From DATGSL01 sp964645585 (GTDB lineage Bacteria > Verrucomicrobiota > Verrucomicrobiia > Opitutales > T3Sed10-336): DNA of 64,000 bases. Positions within the stretch are counted from its first letter, which is position 1; each line of letters begins with the position of its first letter. Of this stretch, positions 53,332-61,991 are shown piece after piece. The position numbers and the translations under genes are program-made. Below the pieces are notes generated by a model, which was given only the letters and a program-made list of their open reading frames with translations, searched no databases and was not told the DNA's origin. The DNA lies in contig CAZYAN010000014.1 in NCBI GenBank assembly GCA_964645585.1, forward strand, positions 9,532 through 73,531, in the 5' to 3' direction.

Positions 53332-54303
53332 TCAAACCGGGGCCGGCACGCGGGCGAGGATTTCCTGCAGCAGATTGCCGATTACTTCCCGCTCCTCAAG
53401 TGCGTCGACCATCGGGCGCTTCAAACTCAGGCGATGCACGAGAACCGGGCTTGCTACTTGCAGAATATCTTCAGGCAGGACGAAATCCCGTCCTTGCAGC
53501 AGGGCGGCTGCTTGCGCGGCAAGGCGCAGACTCAGGGCGCCGCGGGTGCTGATACCGGCTTTAAGCTGGTTCTCCATCCGCGTCGCGGTGATTATATCCA
53601 TGATAAAGACCAGCACTGACTCCTCAACGAAGATCTCGCGCACCAGCTTCTGGATGCGGCGAATGTCTTCCTGCCCGACAACCGGATCAAGCGTGAGGTC
53701 GTCGTAATGGAGGTTCGAATTCTTCAGGATTTCGATCTCGCTGTCATAATTCGGATAACCCATCTGGAGGCGCATCAGGAACCGGTCCATCTGGCTCTCC
53801 GGCAGCGGAAACGTCCCTTCGTAATCCACAGGGTTCTGGGTCGCGAAAACCATGAACGGATCCCCGACCGGATACGTGATCCCGTCGACCGTCACTTTGC
53901 CGCGGTCCATGACCTCCAGCAGACTTGACTGGGTTTTCGGGGTCGTCCGGTTGATCTCATCGGCTAAAACGATGTTGGCGAAAACCGGGCCGCGCCGAAA
54001 AACGAACTCCCGGCGGCTTTCGTCGTACACGGAAACGCCGGTCACGTCAGCCGGAAGCAGGTCGCTGGTAAATTGAATGCGGGAAAACGAGCAGTCGATC
54101 GACTTGGCCAGACAGTAGGCAAGGGTCGTTTTGCCGACTCCGGGAAGATCTTCCATCAAAAGATGACCGGCCGAGATCAAAGAAATGATGACCTGGTCGA
54201 TGATTTCGTCTTTTCCTTTGATGACCAGGCCGATGTTCGACTTCAGTCGCCGCAGGGTTTCATAGGTCTCTTGCGCCTGCGTTTGGTCGGTTAACTCCTT
54301 CAT
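53332..54303 (-). CDS. MoxR-type AAA+ ATPase
   Basis: A 323-residue ATPase. Walker A is at about 53-61 (PGVGKTT), Walker B-like VLADEINRT follows near 112, the sensor segment FATQNPVDYEG lies near 158, and the C-terminal lid contains STRGALSLRLAAQA. MoxR proteins power assembly or cofactor insertion by VWA partners; here the linked DUF58 and transglutaminase genes complete the standard trio, transcribed in the order moxR, DUF58, tgpA. ATG 54303 is a clear start. It is divergent from the polysaccharide deacetylase gene (234 bp). Confidence 0.94.
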   Translation of the reverse strand: MKELTDQTQAQETYETLRRLKSNIGLVIKGKDEIIDQVIISLISAGHLLMEDLPGVGKTTLAYCLAKSIDCSFSRIQFTSDLLPADVTGVSVYDESRREFVFRRGPVFANIVLADEINRTTPKTQSSLLEVMDRGKVTVDGITYPVGDPFMVFATQNPVDYEGTFPLPESQMDRFLMRLQMGYPNYDSEIEILKNSNLHYDDLTLDPVVGQEDIRRIQKLVREIFVEESVLVFIMDIITATRMENQLKAGISTRGALSLRLAAQAAALLQGRDFVLPEDILQVASPVLVHRLSLKRPMVDALEEREVIGNLLQEILARVPAPV

Positions 54304-54537
54304 CGATTGCTGCTAGAAAATGCCGGTTGGAGGCCGGGATTGCAAGCCCGGGCCCTATTCGCGTTGTTTGTCCCGGATCGGATTCGATGACAACAGAAAA
54401 GCGCCGCCGCTTGGCAACTTTCCCCTCACCGAACATTTTAAACAAGCGTGCGCGTCGCCGACCTCCGAGCATTTGCAAACCTTCGGCGGGAAATTGATTG
54501 CTGACAAGTCGCATCGTGCGCGACACGGTTGCCGGCC

Positions 54538-55434
54538 ATGGAGAATGCCCTCCCATGGAACCGGCCGAACCGGCGCCGCGCCGCGGCACGCTGGAAACGG
54601 TCGACGGCGATGATTGCCGCTTTCGGGCTGCTCCCGATTTTGGCGGGGATGTTCGGCGGCTGTCGTTCCCCAGGTGCGCCGCCCGCCGCGGAAACCGCTG
54701 CTGGCGGTGCCACCGGCTTCCCGGACGGGGTCGGACTCTGGCAGGAATTTCGTCCGGCCGAACCGGATGAACCGGCTTCGCCGCCCGCGATCGCACCGTC
54801 CCGGCCGCGCCCGCCCGCCGGAGTCCGCTACGCGCAGGTCTCGATCCAGGGCCGCTACTTGGCTCTGACTTTCGATGACGGGCCAAATCCGTTCCTGACA
54901 CCCCGCTTGCTCGATATTTTGAAGGAGCACGGCGTCAAGGCGACGTTCTTTGTCGTGGGACGGCAAGTCGCGGCCAATCCGGAGATTGTTGAACGGCTCG
55001 CTGCGGAAGGACACGAGATCGGCAATCATTCCTGGGACCACTCGTCGCTCGAGAACATGCGCCTGGAATCGGTGCGGGATCAGCTTGTCAGAACCAATAA
55101 CATCATCCGCGCGGTCGCCGGACACGCGCCGGTCCTGATGCGTCCGCCGTACGGCCGCACCAACAGCGCGCTCAATCGCTGGATCCGGAGCGACCTGGAA
55201 ATGGCGGTGGTGATGTGGTCTGTCGACCCCCTCGACTGGCGGCACAAGGACCCCGTGCGCGTCCGCCGCGAAATCCTTTCCAAGGCGCGGCCGGGAGCGA
55301 TCGTCCTCGCCCACGATTCGCAGCCGGCGACCGTGGAAGCGATGCCCGAGGTGCTCGCCGGACTGTTGCGGGATGGATTTACGTTCGTCACTGTCTCTGA
55401 GCTGATCGCTCTGAGCGAAGGAGGCTCGGAGTAA
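54538..55434 (+). CDS. Polysaccharide deacetylase family protein (predicted exported)
   Basis: A 298-residue protein. An N-terminal basic stretch and hydrophobic helix (about 25-43) end near GGC, a possible lipoprotein cysteine (Cys42), followed by a Pro/Ala-rich linker. The NodB-type deacetylase core has TFDDGPN at 111-117, the metal-binding His164 and His168 (HSWDH), RPPYG at 202-206 and a late VLAHD. These would remove N- or O-acetyl groups from chitin, peptidoglycan or other glycans. ATG 54538 is chosen; an in-frame TTG at 54529 adds 3 residues. It precedes the cytochrome/DUF1549 cassette by 68 bp. Confidence 0.9.
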   Translation: MENALPWNRPNRRRAAARWKRSTAMIAAFGLLPILAGMFGGCRSPGAPPAAETAAGGATGFPDGVGLWQEFRPAEPDEPASPPAIAPSRPRPPAGVRYAQVSIQGRYLALTFDDGPNPFLTPRLLDILKEHGVKATFFVVGRQVAANPEIVERLAAEGHEIGNHSWDHSSLENMRLESVRDQLVRTNNIIRAVAGHAPVLMRPPYGRTNSALNRWIRSDLEMAVVMWSVDPLDWRHKDPVRVRREILSKARPGAIVLAHDSQPATVEAMPEVLAGLLRDGFTFVTVSELIALSEGGSE

Positions 55435-55502
55435 AGTAACTGCTCGTGGAATTTTTGTAGACGCGCTTCGGGACCGATTGTAGACTGAGGTCGTTTTTGC
55501 TT

Positions 55503-58500
55503 ATGAAGTTTCCCTTTTGGTTTTTCGCGACTGCCTTGGCGGCTGCCGCGGGTCTGCCTCGTGCCGCTTCTTCCAACATGCCGGAGGAAGGAGGGGTGAC
55601 ATTCAATCAGCACATTCGGCCAATCCTCGCGGAAAACTGCTTTCAATGTCACGGTCCCGACAGCGGCACACGCGAAGCCGGTCTGCGCCTCGACTTGCGC
55701 GAGGCGGCACTGCAAGGGGTGAACGGCCGGCGCACGATCGTGCCCGGCGCGCCGGAGCTCAGCCAGATGGTTCGCCGGATCACCGCGGCCGATCCTGCCG
55801 ATCGGATGCCGCCGCCGGATTCAGGGAAGTCGCTTAAGCCGAGCGAAATTGAAACCCTCAAACAATGGATTGCCGAGGGCGCGCCATACGAACCGCATTG
55901 GGCATATGTGCCGGTCGAAGCACCGGAGCCGCCGCAAGCGGGGACGGAATGGATCCGGAATCCGATCGACGCTTTCATCCTGGACGGATTTCGGGAAGCC
56001 GGCGTGGAGCCGGTGAGGGAAGCCGACCCGCACACCCTGATCCGCCGCTTGAGTTTTGACCTTCGCGGCCTGCCGCCCCCAATCGAGGACGTGGAAGCGT
56101 ACGAGCGCGATCCTTCCCAAGAGAATTATAGGCGTTTGGTCGAGAAATATCTGGCTTCACCGCATTACGGGGAGCGCATGGCGGTGTATTGGCTGGATCT
56201 TGTTCGTTTTGCCGACACGGTCGGCTATCACGGCGATCAGCCCTCACACGTGTATCCCTATCGTGACTACGTGATCCGCGCCTTTAACGAAAACTTGCCG
56301 TTCGACCGGTTTACCCGTGAACAGCTCGCCGGGGACCTGTTGCCGAATCCCACCATCGACCAGCGCGTCGCGACCGCCTACAACCGGTTGAATATGGTGA
56401 CGCGCGAAGGCGGTGCGCAGGCGAAGGAATATCTCGCGAAATACGCCTCGGACCGGGTGCGGACCACATCAACCGTCTGGCTCGGCTCAACCGTCGGCTG
56501 CGCCGAATGCCACGATCACAAATTCGATCCCTTCACGATGAAGGATTTTTACGCGCTCGCGGCCTTCTTTGCGGACATTAAAGAGGAAGGTGTGTACAGC
56601 GGAGGTAACGAAGCGCCGTTCCTTCCGCTGCTTTATTTGCCGGACGCGGACCAAAAAGCGAAATTGACGGAATTCGAGCGCCGCATTGAGGCCATCGACG
56701 CGCAAACGGCCGATCTGCAAGCGCTCGTCACGCGGCTTCGCGAGGTTTCGGTTTCGAAAGAAGAGGCGATGGCGTTGTTGGCCGGTCATCGTCACGCGGC
56801 TGCCGACCGTGTTGAAGAAAGGTACCGGGCCTGGCTTGAAACGACGGCGCGGGCGGTGGCGGGCAAGATACCGAATGAAATGCCGGTGGTCACCGGGCAA
56901 TCTTCCGGCGGCGCGATTGATACCGAAGCTTGGGCGTCAACGGAGGTTGGAGGACGGTTTGCGCGCGAGCAAAAGGGGAGCGACTGGGTGCGGTTTGCAA
57001 TCGAGCCGTTTCACCCGCCCCAGCGGTTGCGAAACGACGACTCCGTCTACGCATGGGTTTACCTGGATCCGGAGAATCCTCCCGCCGCTGTAGGGGTTGA
57101 ATGGAAAACCGGGGATTGGAACCATCGCGCCTGGTGGGGGAGCGAAACCGATATTTTGCCAATCGAAGCCGCGGAAAAATCCTCACGGCAATATCTCGGC
57201 GAACTTCCCGAATCTGGCGAATGGATTCGCCTTGAGGTTCCGGCGTCCAAGATCGGGATCAATCAACGCCTGGACATTACCGGCGTGGCTTTCCGCCAGC
57301 TCGGCGGGCGCGCCTGGTGGGGAAGCGCGGGTTTTCTCGGAAAGGCGAGAGGATTCCCCCCCGAAGTCGTCGCCGCGATCGAAAAGCCGGCGGCGGAACG
57401 TGCCGCGGAAGAAACAGGCCGTCTTTTGGCCTATTACATCGAGACGAATGACCTTTGGCAGCCGGTGAAGCAAAAAGCGGCTCTGCGCTACCAGCAGGAC
57501 CGGTTTCGCGAAACGCTTCCGGCGGTTGTTACGACGGAAGCCGTCGAACCGCGTGTGATGCGGATCCTCCCGCGGGGCGACTGGATGGACGATTCGGGCG
57601 AGATCGTCGAGCCGGATGTGCCCGAATTCCTCCCGCGGGCGGGCCTCGATAACAAGGAGGGTCGCCTGACGCGGCTCGATCTTGCCAACTGGCTCGTCAG
57701 TCCGGAAAACCCGCTGACAGCTCGAACAATGGTCAACCGCTTCTGGGCGCTCTTTTTCGGCACGGGGATCGTCAGCACGCTCGACGAACTCGGAAACCGG
57801 GGCGAATGGCCGCGAAACCAGGAACTCCTTGACTGGCTGGCCGCGGAGTTCGTTTCCAGCGGCTGGAATGTCAAACACATTGTCCGCCTGCTCGTGACCT
57901 CTTCCACCTATCAGCTGGCATCGAACGCGCCGCCTAAGCTGCGCGAGATCGATCCGGACAATCGGCTGCACGCGCGCCAGTCGCGCCGTCGCATCGATGC
58001 CGAGTTTATTCGCGACAACGCTCTCGCGATCAGCGGTCTCCTCGTGGCGGATGTCGGCGGGCCGAGCGCAAAGCCGTATCAGCCGGAAGGATACTATCGT
58101 GAATTGAATTTCCCGCGACGCACCTACACCGCGGACACCGGCAGCAACCAGTACCGGCGAGGCCTTTACACCCATTGGCAGCGAACTTTCCTGCATCCAA
58201 GCCTGAAGGCGTTCGACGCGCCGAGCCGGGAGGAATGCACGGCGGAGCGGCCGTATTCGAACACACCGCTTCAGGCGCTGACCCTTCTGAATGATCCGAC
58301 CTACGTCGAGGCGGCACGCGCGTTCGCCGCGCGGATCCTGACCGAGTGCAACGCGACAGGCGATTCGGACCGCGTGACTTGGGCGTGGAATCAGGCGGTT
58401 TCGCGCAAACCCCGTCCGGAGGAGGCGAACGCGCTCCTCGATCTGCTTGCCTATGCCCGCGACCAGTACCAAGAGAATCCGGGCGCGGCGGAGGAGTTGC

Positions 58501-58613
58501 AAACGGTCGGGCAGTTCGACGCGCCCGAGCGCATCGAAAACACCGAACTCGCCGCTTGGACAATGGTCACCAGAACGATTCTCAACCTCCAGGAGACGTT
58601 CGTCAGATACTGA
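55503..58613 (+). CDS. Exported cytochrome c / DUF1549 / DUF1553 protein
   Basis: A 1036-residue exported protein. The signal peptide covers about 1-24. The planctomycete-type cytochrome domain (PSCyt1) has heme motif CFQCH at 46-50. DUF1549 (PSCyt2, about 140-360, YWLDLVRFADTVGYHGD and CAECHDHKFDP, a second CxxCH) is followed by an inserted Trp-rich beta domain at about 450-610 (WVRFAIEPF, WNHRAWWGSE). DUF1553 (PSD1) closes at about 715-985. The family is abundant in Planctomycetes and Verrucomicrobia beside DUF1501 genes; function unknown, perhaps polysaccharide sulfate or redox handling (family inference). ATG 55503 is chosen; a TTG at 55497 precedes it. The DUF1501 gene follows 24 bp later. 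Confidence 0.92.
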   Translation: MKFPFWFFATALAAAAGLPRAASSNMPEEGGVTFNQHIRPILAENCFQCHGPDSGTREAGLRLDLREAALQGVNGRRTIVPGAPELSQMVRRITAADPADRMPPPDSGKSLKPSEIETLKQWIAEGAPYEPHWAYVPVEAPEPPQAGTEWIRNPIDAFILDGFREAGVEPVREADPHTLIRRLSFDLRGLPPPIEDVEAYERDPSQENYRRLVEKYLASPHYGERMAVYWLDLVRFADTVGYHGDQPSHVYPYRDYVIRAFNENLPFDRFTREQLAGDLLPNPTIDQRVATAYNRLNMVTREGGAQAKEYLAKYASDRVRTTSTVWLGSTVGCAECHDHKFDPFTMKDFYALAAFFADIKEEGVYSGGNEAPFLPLLYLPDADQKAKLTEFERRIEAIDAQTADLQALVTRLREVSVSKEEAMALLAGHRHAAADRVEERYRAWLETTARAVAGKIPNEMPVVTGQSSGGAIDTEAWASTEVGGRFAREQKGSDWVRFAIEPFHPPQRLRNDDSVYAWVYLDPENPPAAVGVEWKTGDWNHRAWWGSETDILPIEAAEKSSRQYLGELPESGEWIRLEVPASKIGINQRLDITGVAFRQLGGRAWWGSAGFLGKARGFPPEVVAAIEKPAAERAAEETGRLLAYYIETNDLWQPVKQKAALRYQQDRFRETLPAVVTTEAVEPRVMRILPRGDWMDDSGEIVEPDVPEFLPRAGLDNKEGRLTRLDLANWLVSPENPLTARTMVNRFWALFFGTGIVSTLDELGNRGEWPRNQELLDWLAAEFVSSGWNVKHIVRLLVTSSTYQLASNAPPKLREIDPDNRLHARQSRRRIDAEFIRDNALAISGLLVADVGGPSAKPYQPEGYYRELNFPRRTYTADTGSNQYRRGLYTHWQRTFLHPSLKAFDAPSREECTAERPYSNTPLQALTLLNDPTYVEAARAFAARILTECNATGDSDRVTWAWNQAVSRKPRPEEANALLDLLAYARDQYQENPGAAEELQTVGQFDAPERIENTELAAWTMVTRTILNLQETFVRY

Positions 58614-58637
58614 CGAAACTTACGAAAGGACGCAACG

Positions 58638-60071
58638 ATGCACCCACACCCGCTTTTTGAAGAAGCTCAGAAAATCAATCGCCGCCACTTTCTCGGGAAG
58701 GCCGCGAAGGGAATCGGCACGATCGCCCTCGCGTCACTTCTGAATCCGGTCAGCGGTCTGCGCGGCCAAGCTGAATCGCGCTGGCGCGGCGTCATCAATC
58801 CGCCGCACTTCGCCCCAAAAGTTCGTCGCGTGATCCACCTCTATATGGCTGGCGGTCCGTCGCACATCGACCTGTTCGATCCGAAGCCAGCTCTCGCCCG
58901 GCTCAACGGGGAAGCCATGCCCGAGTCGTACACCGCCGGCCAGCCGATCGCCCAGCTTCAGGGCAAGGCGCTCAAGTGCATGGCACCTCAGTATTCGTTT
59001 AATCAGTACGGAGAATCGGGGATGGAAATGGCGGAGGTGCTGCCGCACATGGGCACCGTCGCGGACGAGATGTGTCTGATCCGGTCGATGATGACCGAGC
59101 AGATCAATCACGATCCGGCGCACACCTTTATGAATACCGGCTCGATCATCCCGGGCCGGCCAAGCATGGGCGCTTGGACCCTGTACGCCCTTGGCAGCGA
59201 ATCGGAGAATCTGCCGGGATTTGTCGTCCTGACATCGGAAGGGGGAGGGCAGGCCCAGCCGATTTCCTCGCGGCAGTGGTCGGCCGGTTTCCTCCCGGGC
59301 CGGTTCCAAGGAATCAAGTTCGACTCGGTTGGCGATCCGGTCAGTTACGTCGGTTCGCCGCCAGGCGTGTCACACCAATGCCAGTCGGAGGTGGTCAAAT
59401 ACGTCAAAACACTCAACCAGCAGTTCAACGAAGTCGTCGACGATCCGGACCTCGCGACGCGCATTGCGCAGTACGAGCTCGCGGCACGCATGCAGATGAG
59501 TGTGCCGGAGCTGGCGGATCTTTCCAAGGAGCCGCGGCACATTCTCGAAATGTACGGCACGGAAGGAGCGGACGGCAGTTTCGCTTCGAACTGCCTGATG
59601 GCGCGCCGGCTCGCCGAGCGGGGCGTTCGTTTCATTCAGGTGTATCACCGCGGATGGGACCACCACGGCAACATCAAAGCCGGGCTGGCGACCACGGCAA
59701 AACATGTCGATAAAGCCACCGCGGCGCTGATCACTGATCTCAAACAGCGCGGGATGCTTGACGACACCTTGGTGATTTGGGGCGGCGAGTTTGGACGCAC
59801 GCCGATGGCGCAAGGTTCGGGGCGGGATCATCACATCAAGGGATTTTCGATACTGATGTGCGGCGGAGGAATTCAGAAAGGATTAACCTACGGAGCCACC
59901 GACGAGCTCGGATACAATGCCGTCGAAAACCCGGTGACGGTTCACGATTTTCACGCGACGCTGCTGCACCTCCTCGGGATCAATCACAAACGGCTGACCT
60001 TCCGCTACCAGGGCCGGGACTTCCGGCTGACCGATGTCGCCGGGGTGCCGGTGGCGGGGATTCTCAGTTGA
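58638..60071 (+). CDS. DUF1501 family exported protein
   Basis: A 477-residue protein with a twin-arginine-like signal (NRRHFLGKAAKGIGT, Arg15-Arg16), suggesting Tat export with a folded cofactor or metal. The body follows the DUF1501 pattern: YMAGGPSHIDLFDPKP, PHMGTVADEMCLIRSM, later WDHHGNIKAG and GGEFGRTPM (alkaline-phosphatase/sulfatase-superfamily-like His and Asp positions). It is nearly always paired with DUF1549/DUF1553 proteins, as here (24 bp upstream). The ATG is preceded by GAAAGGA. The enzymatic role is not established. Confidence 0.92.
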   Translation: MHPHPLFEEAQKINRRHFLGKAAKGIGTIALASLLNPVSGLRGQAESRWRGVINPPHFAPKVRRVIHLYMAGGPSHIDLFDPKPALARLNGEAMPESYTAGQPIAQLQGKALKCMAPQYSFNQYGESGMEMAEVLPHMGTVADEMCLIRSMMTEQINHDPAHTFMNTGSIIPGRPSMGAWTLYALGSESENLPGFVVLTSEGGGQAQPISSRQWSAGFLPGRFQGIKFDSVGDPVSYVGSPPGVSHQCQSEVVKYVKTLNQQFNEVVDDPDLATRIAQYELAARMQMSVPELADLSKEPRHILEMYGTEGADGSFASNCLMARRLAERGVRFIQVYHRGWDHHGNIKAGLATTAKHVDKATAALITDLKQRGMLDDTLVIWGGEFGRTPMAQGSGRDHHIKGFSILMCGGGIQKGLTYGATDELGYNAVENPVTVHDFHATLLHLLGINHKRLTFRYQGRDFRLTDVAGVPVAGILS

Positions 60072-60171
60072 TTTGCCGCGAATGGAGGCCGGTCCAGCCG
60101 AATCGTATGGGCGATCGCGGTGAAGCTTGCGTCCCTGCGTTTCCGTTGCAGAGTTGCTTGGCAGTAATTGT

Positions 60172-61929
60172 ATGAGCCCGAAGAAACGACCCCGCTTTTC
60201 CCGCATGGATCGAATTGTCACGCTCCTGGCGGCGGGATTGACCCTGATTTTGCTCGCGGTGGCCTTTTGGCCGGTGTCGGCGGAAAACGCGCCCGGAATT
60301 GTTTTGTTTCTGGGCCGATTTCATCCGCTGCTGGTCCATTTACCGATCGGATTCTTACTCGCGCTTGTCGTACTCGAATTGGTCGATCTGGTGACGAGAA
60401 ATGCAGCGGTGCAAAGCGCGACGCGGGTGCTGGCTTGGCTCGGGGCCGGGGCGGCGGTGCTCGCGGTCGTCGCCGGCGGCCTGCTCGCGTATCCGAACCA
60501 ATATTCGGAGGAACTGCTCTTCCGGCACCGATGGCTCGGAATTTTCACGGCGGTGGCGGCGGTTTGGATTGTAGCGTGGAAACTCTGCCGACCGCGCAAG
60601 GAGCGTCATGGATGGTCGTTCGTATATCATCCGCTCATGCTGATCACGGTGATTTTACTCGGGGGCGCGGGTCATTATGGCGGTGCCTTGACGCACGGGT
60701 CTGACTATTTAACCGCGCACATGCCAAATCCGTTGCGGGCGGTTTTAGGTTTGCCGGAGCGTGTTCCGCCGGCGCCGCTTGCGATTCCCGACGATCCGCG
60801 GGAGTCGATGGTTTTTGCCACCTTAGTTCAGCCGATTCTGGAGAACAATTGCGTGGGCTGTCACGGCGCGGAACGGCAGCGGGAGGGATTGCGTCTCGAT
60901 TCGTATGAATGGCTGATCCAAGGGGGGAATTCGGGCGCCGACCCCAGTCTGATCGTCGAGAGCCTTCATTTGCCGATGGAGGACGATCGCCACATGCCGC
61001 CGAGCGACAAGCCGCAACTGTCGTCGGACGAGATCGCGTTGATCGAATGGTGGGTCAACGCGGGCGCGGAAAAAGAGGCGCGGGTTCAGGATTTAGAGAC
61101 GACCGCGCAAATCGACCGGATTCTCGCGGATACCTTAGGAATCGAGTCCGTGCGGATTGAACTCCCGCCGATGAAGCCGTGGGAAGAGATTGCCGACACG
61201 GTTGCCGAACTAAACCGGGATTTGCGGCTGGGTTTGCAGCGGAAAGCGCAGAAGTCATCGTCTCTGGAGTTGCCGTATTTGCCGATGGACGCGGCTTTCG
61301 GCGATGAGGAGTTGGCTCGTTTGGCGCCTCTCCGGGACAACGTGGAAACCTTGAACTTGGGGCGCAGTCAAATTACGGACGCCGGTCTGGCGCATGTCGG
61401 CGAAATGAAGAACCTCGTTTGGCTCGATTTGAGCAACACCGCCGTGACCGACGCGGGACTGGAACATTTGTCGGGCTTGCCGCTGTTGCATTATCTCAAC
61501 CTCTATGGCACGGCTATCAGCGACAACGGACTGAAGCATCTGTCGGGAATGCCGAATTTGCGCCGCGTGTATGTCTGGCAGACGCAGGCTACACCGGAAG
61601 GCGTTGCCAATCTCCGAGCGAGTCTGGTTGACGAAGGGCAGGTCGAAATTTGGCGCGCGCGAATCCGGTCGCTTGAAGAGCAAATCGCCGCCGCCCGAGT
61701 GGAAGTTGACCTCGGGCGGGTTCAAGTGATCGAAGCGGCGGCTACGGAGGAGGCGCCTGCGCCCGTGAATCAAGAATGTCCGGTAAGCGGGAAACCGGTC
61801 GACGCGACGAAAACGGCGGAGCACGGCGACGCGCTGATCGCGTTTTGCTGCGAGAAGTGCCTGAAAAAATTCCAGGACGATCCAAACCCGATTCTCGCCA
61901 AGCTCAAGTTGAAGGCGCTGCCAAAGTAG
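60172..61929 (+). CDS. Membrane cytochrome with DUF2231-like, PSCyt1, LRR and YHS-like parts
   Basis: A 585-residue multidomain protein. About five transmembrane helices (residues 15-170, with the HPLLVHLPIGF motif typical of DUF2231-like membrane domains) come first. A PSCyt1-like cytochrome domain with CVGCH at 227-231 spans about 200-300. A short leucine-rich repeat array follows (about 375-480; LVWLDLSNTAVTDAGLEHLSG and LHYLNLYGTAIS). The C-terminal metal site has Cys536 and His551 before CCEKC (Cys559, Cys560, Cys563), like YHS/TRASH domains. ATG 60172 is chosen; a TTG at 60127 precedes it. It follows the DUF1501 gene by 100 bp and may belong to that cassette. Confidence 0.88.
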   Translation: MSPKKRPRFSRMDRIVTLLAAGLTLILLAVAFWPVSAENAPGIVLFLGRFHPLLVHLPIGFLLALVVLELVDLVTRNAAVQSATRVLAWLGAGAAVLAVVAGGLLAYPNQYSEELLFRHRWLGIFTAVAAVWIVAWKLCRPRKERHGWSFVYHPLMLITVILLGGAGHYGGALTHGSDYLTAHMPNPLRAVLGLPERVPPAPLAIPDDPRESMVFATLVQPILENNCVGCHGAERQREGLRLDSYEWLIQGGNSGADPSLIVESLHLPMEDDRHMPPSDKPQLSSDEIALIEWWVNAGAEKEARVQDLETTAQIDRILADTLGIESVRIELPPMKPWEEIADTVAELNRDLRLGLQRKAQKSSSLELPYLPMDAAFGDEELARLAPLRDNVETLNLGRSQITDAGLAHVGEMKNLVWLDLSNTAVTDAGLEHLSGLPLLHYLNLYGTAISDNGLKHLSGMPNLRRVYVWQTQATPEGVANLRASLVDEGQVEIWRARIRSLEEQIAAARVEVDLGRVQVIEAAATEEAPAPVNQECPVSGKPVDATKTAEHGDALIAFCCEKCLKKFQDDPNPILAKLKLKALPK

Positions 61930-61947
61930 ACGCGCCATTTTGGCGTC
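61929..61947. terminator. Small hairpin at the convergent cytochrome/lpdA junction
   Basis: GACGC (61929-61933) and GCGTC (61943-61947) enclose GCCATTTTG, overlapping the last base of the cytochrome stop codon. It is a weak candidate terminator for either gene; no T-run follows. Confidence 0.3.
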
Positions 61948-61991
61948 TTCCTGTCGAAAAACCGCTGGACAGCCGGCTTCGACGCAGCCGT

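Noticed and set aside
57183..58502. 439-residue minus-strand frame within the DUF1549/DUF1553 gene
   Set aside because: Antisense shadow; no conserved signature.
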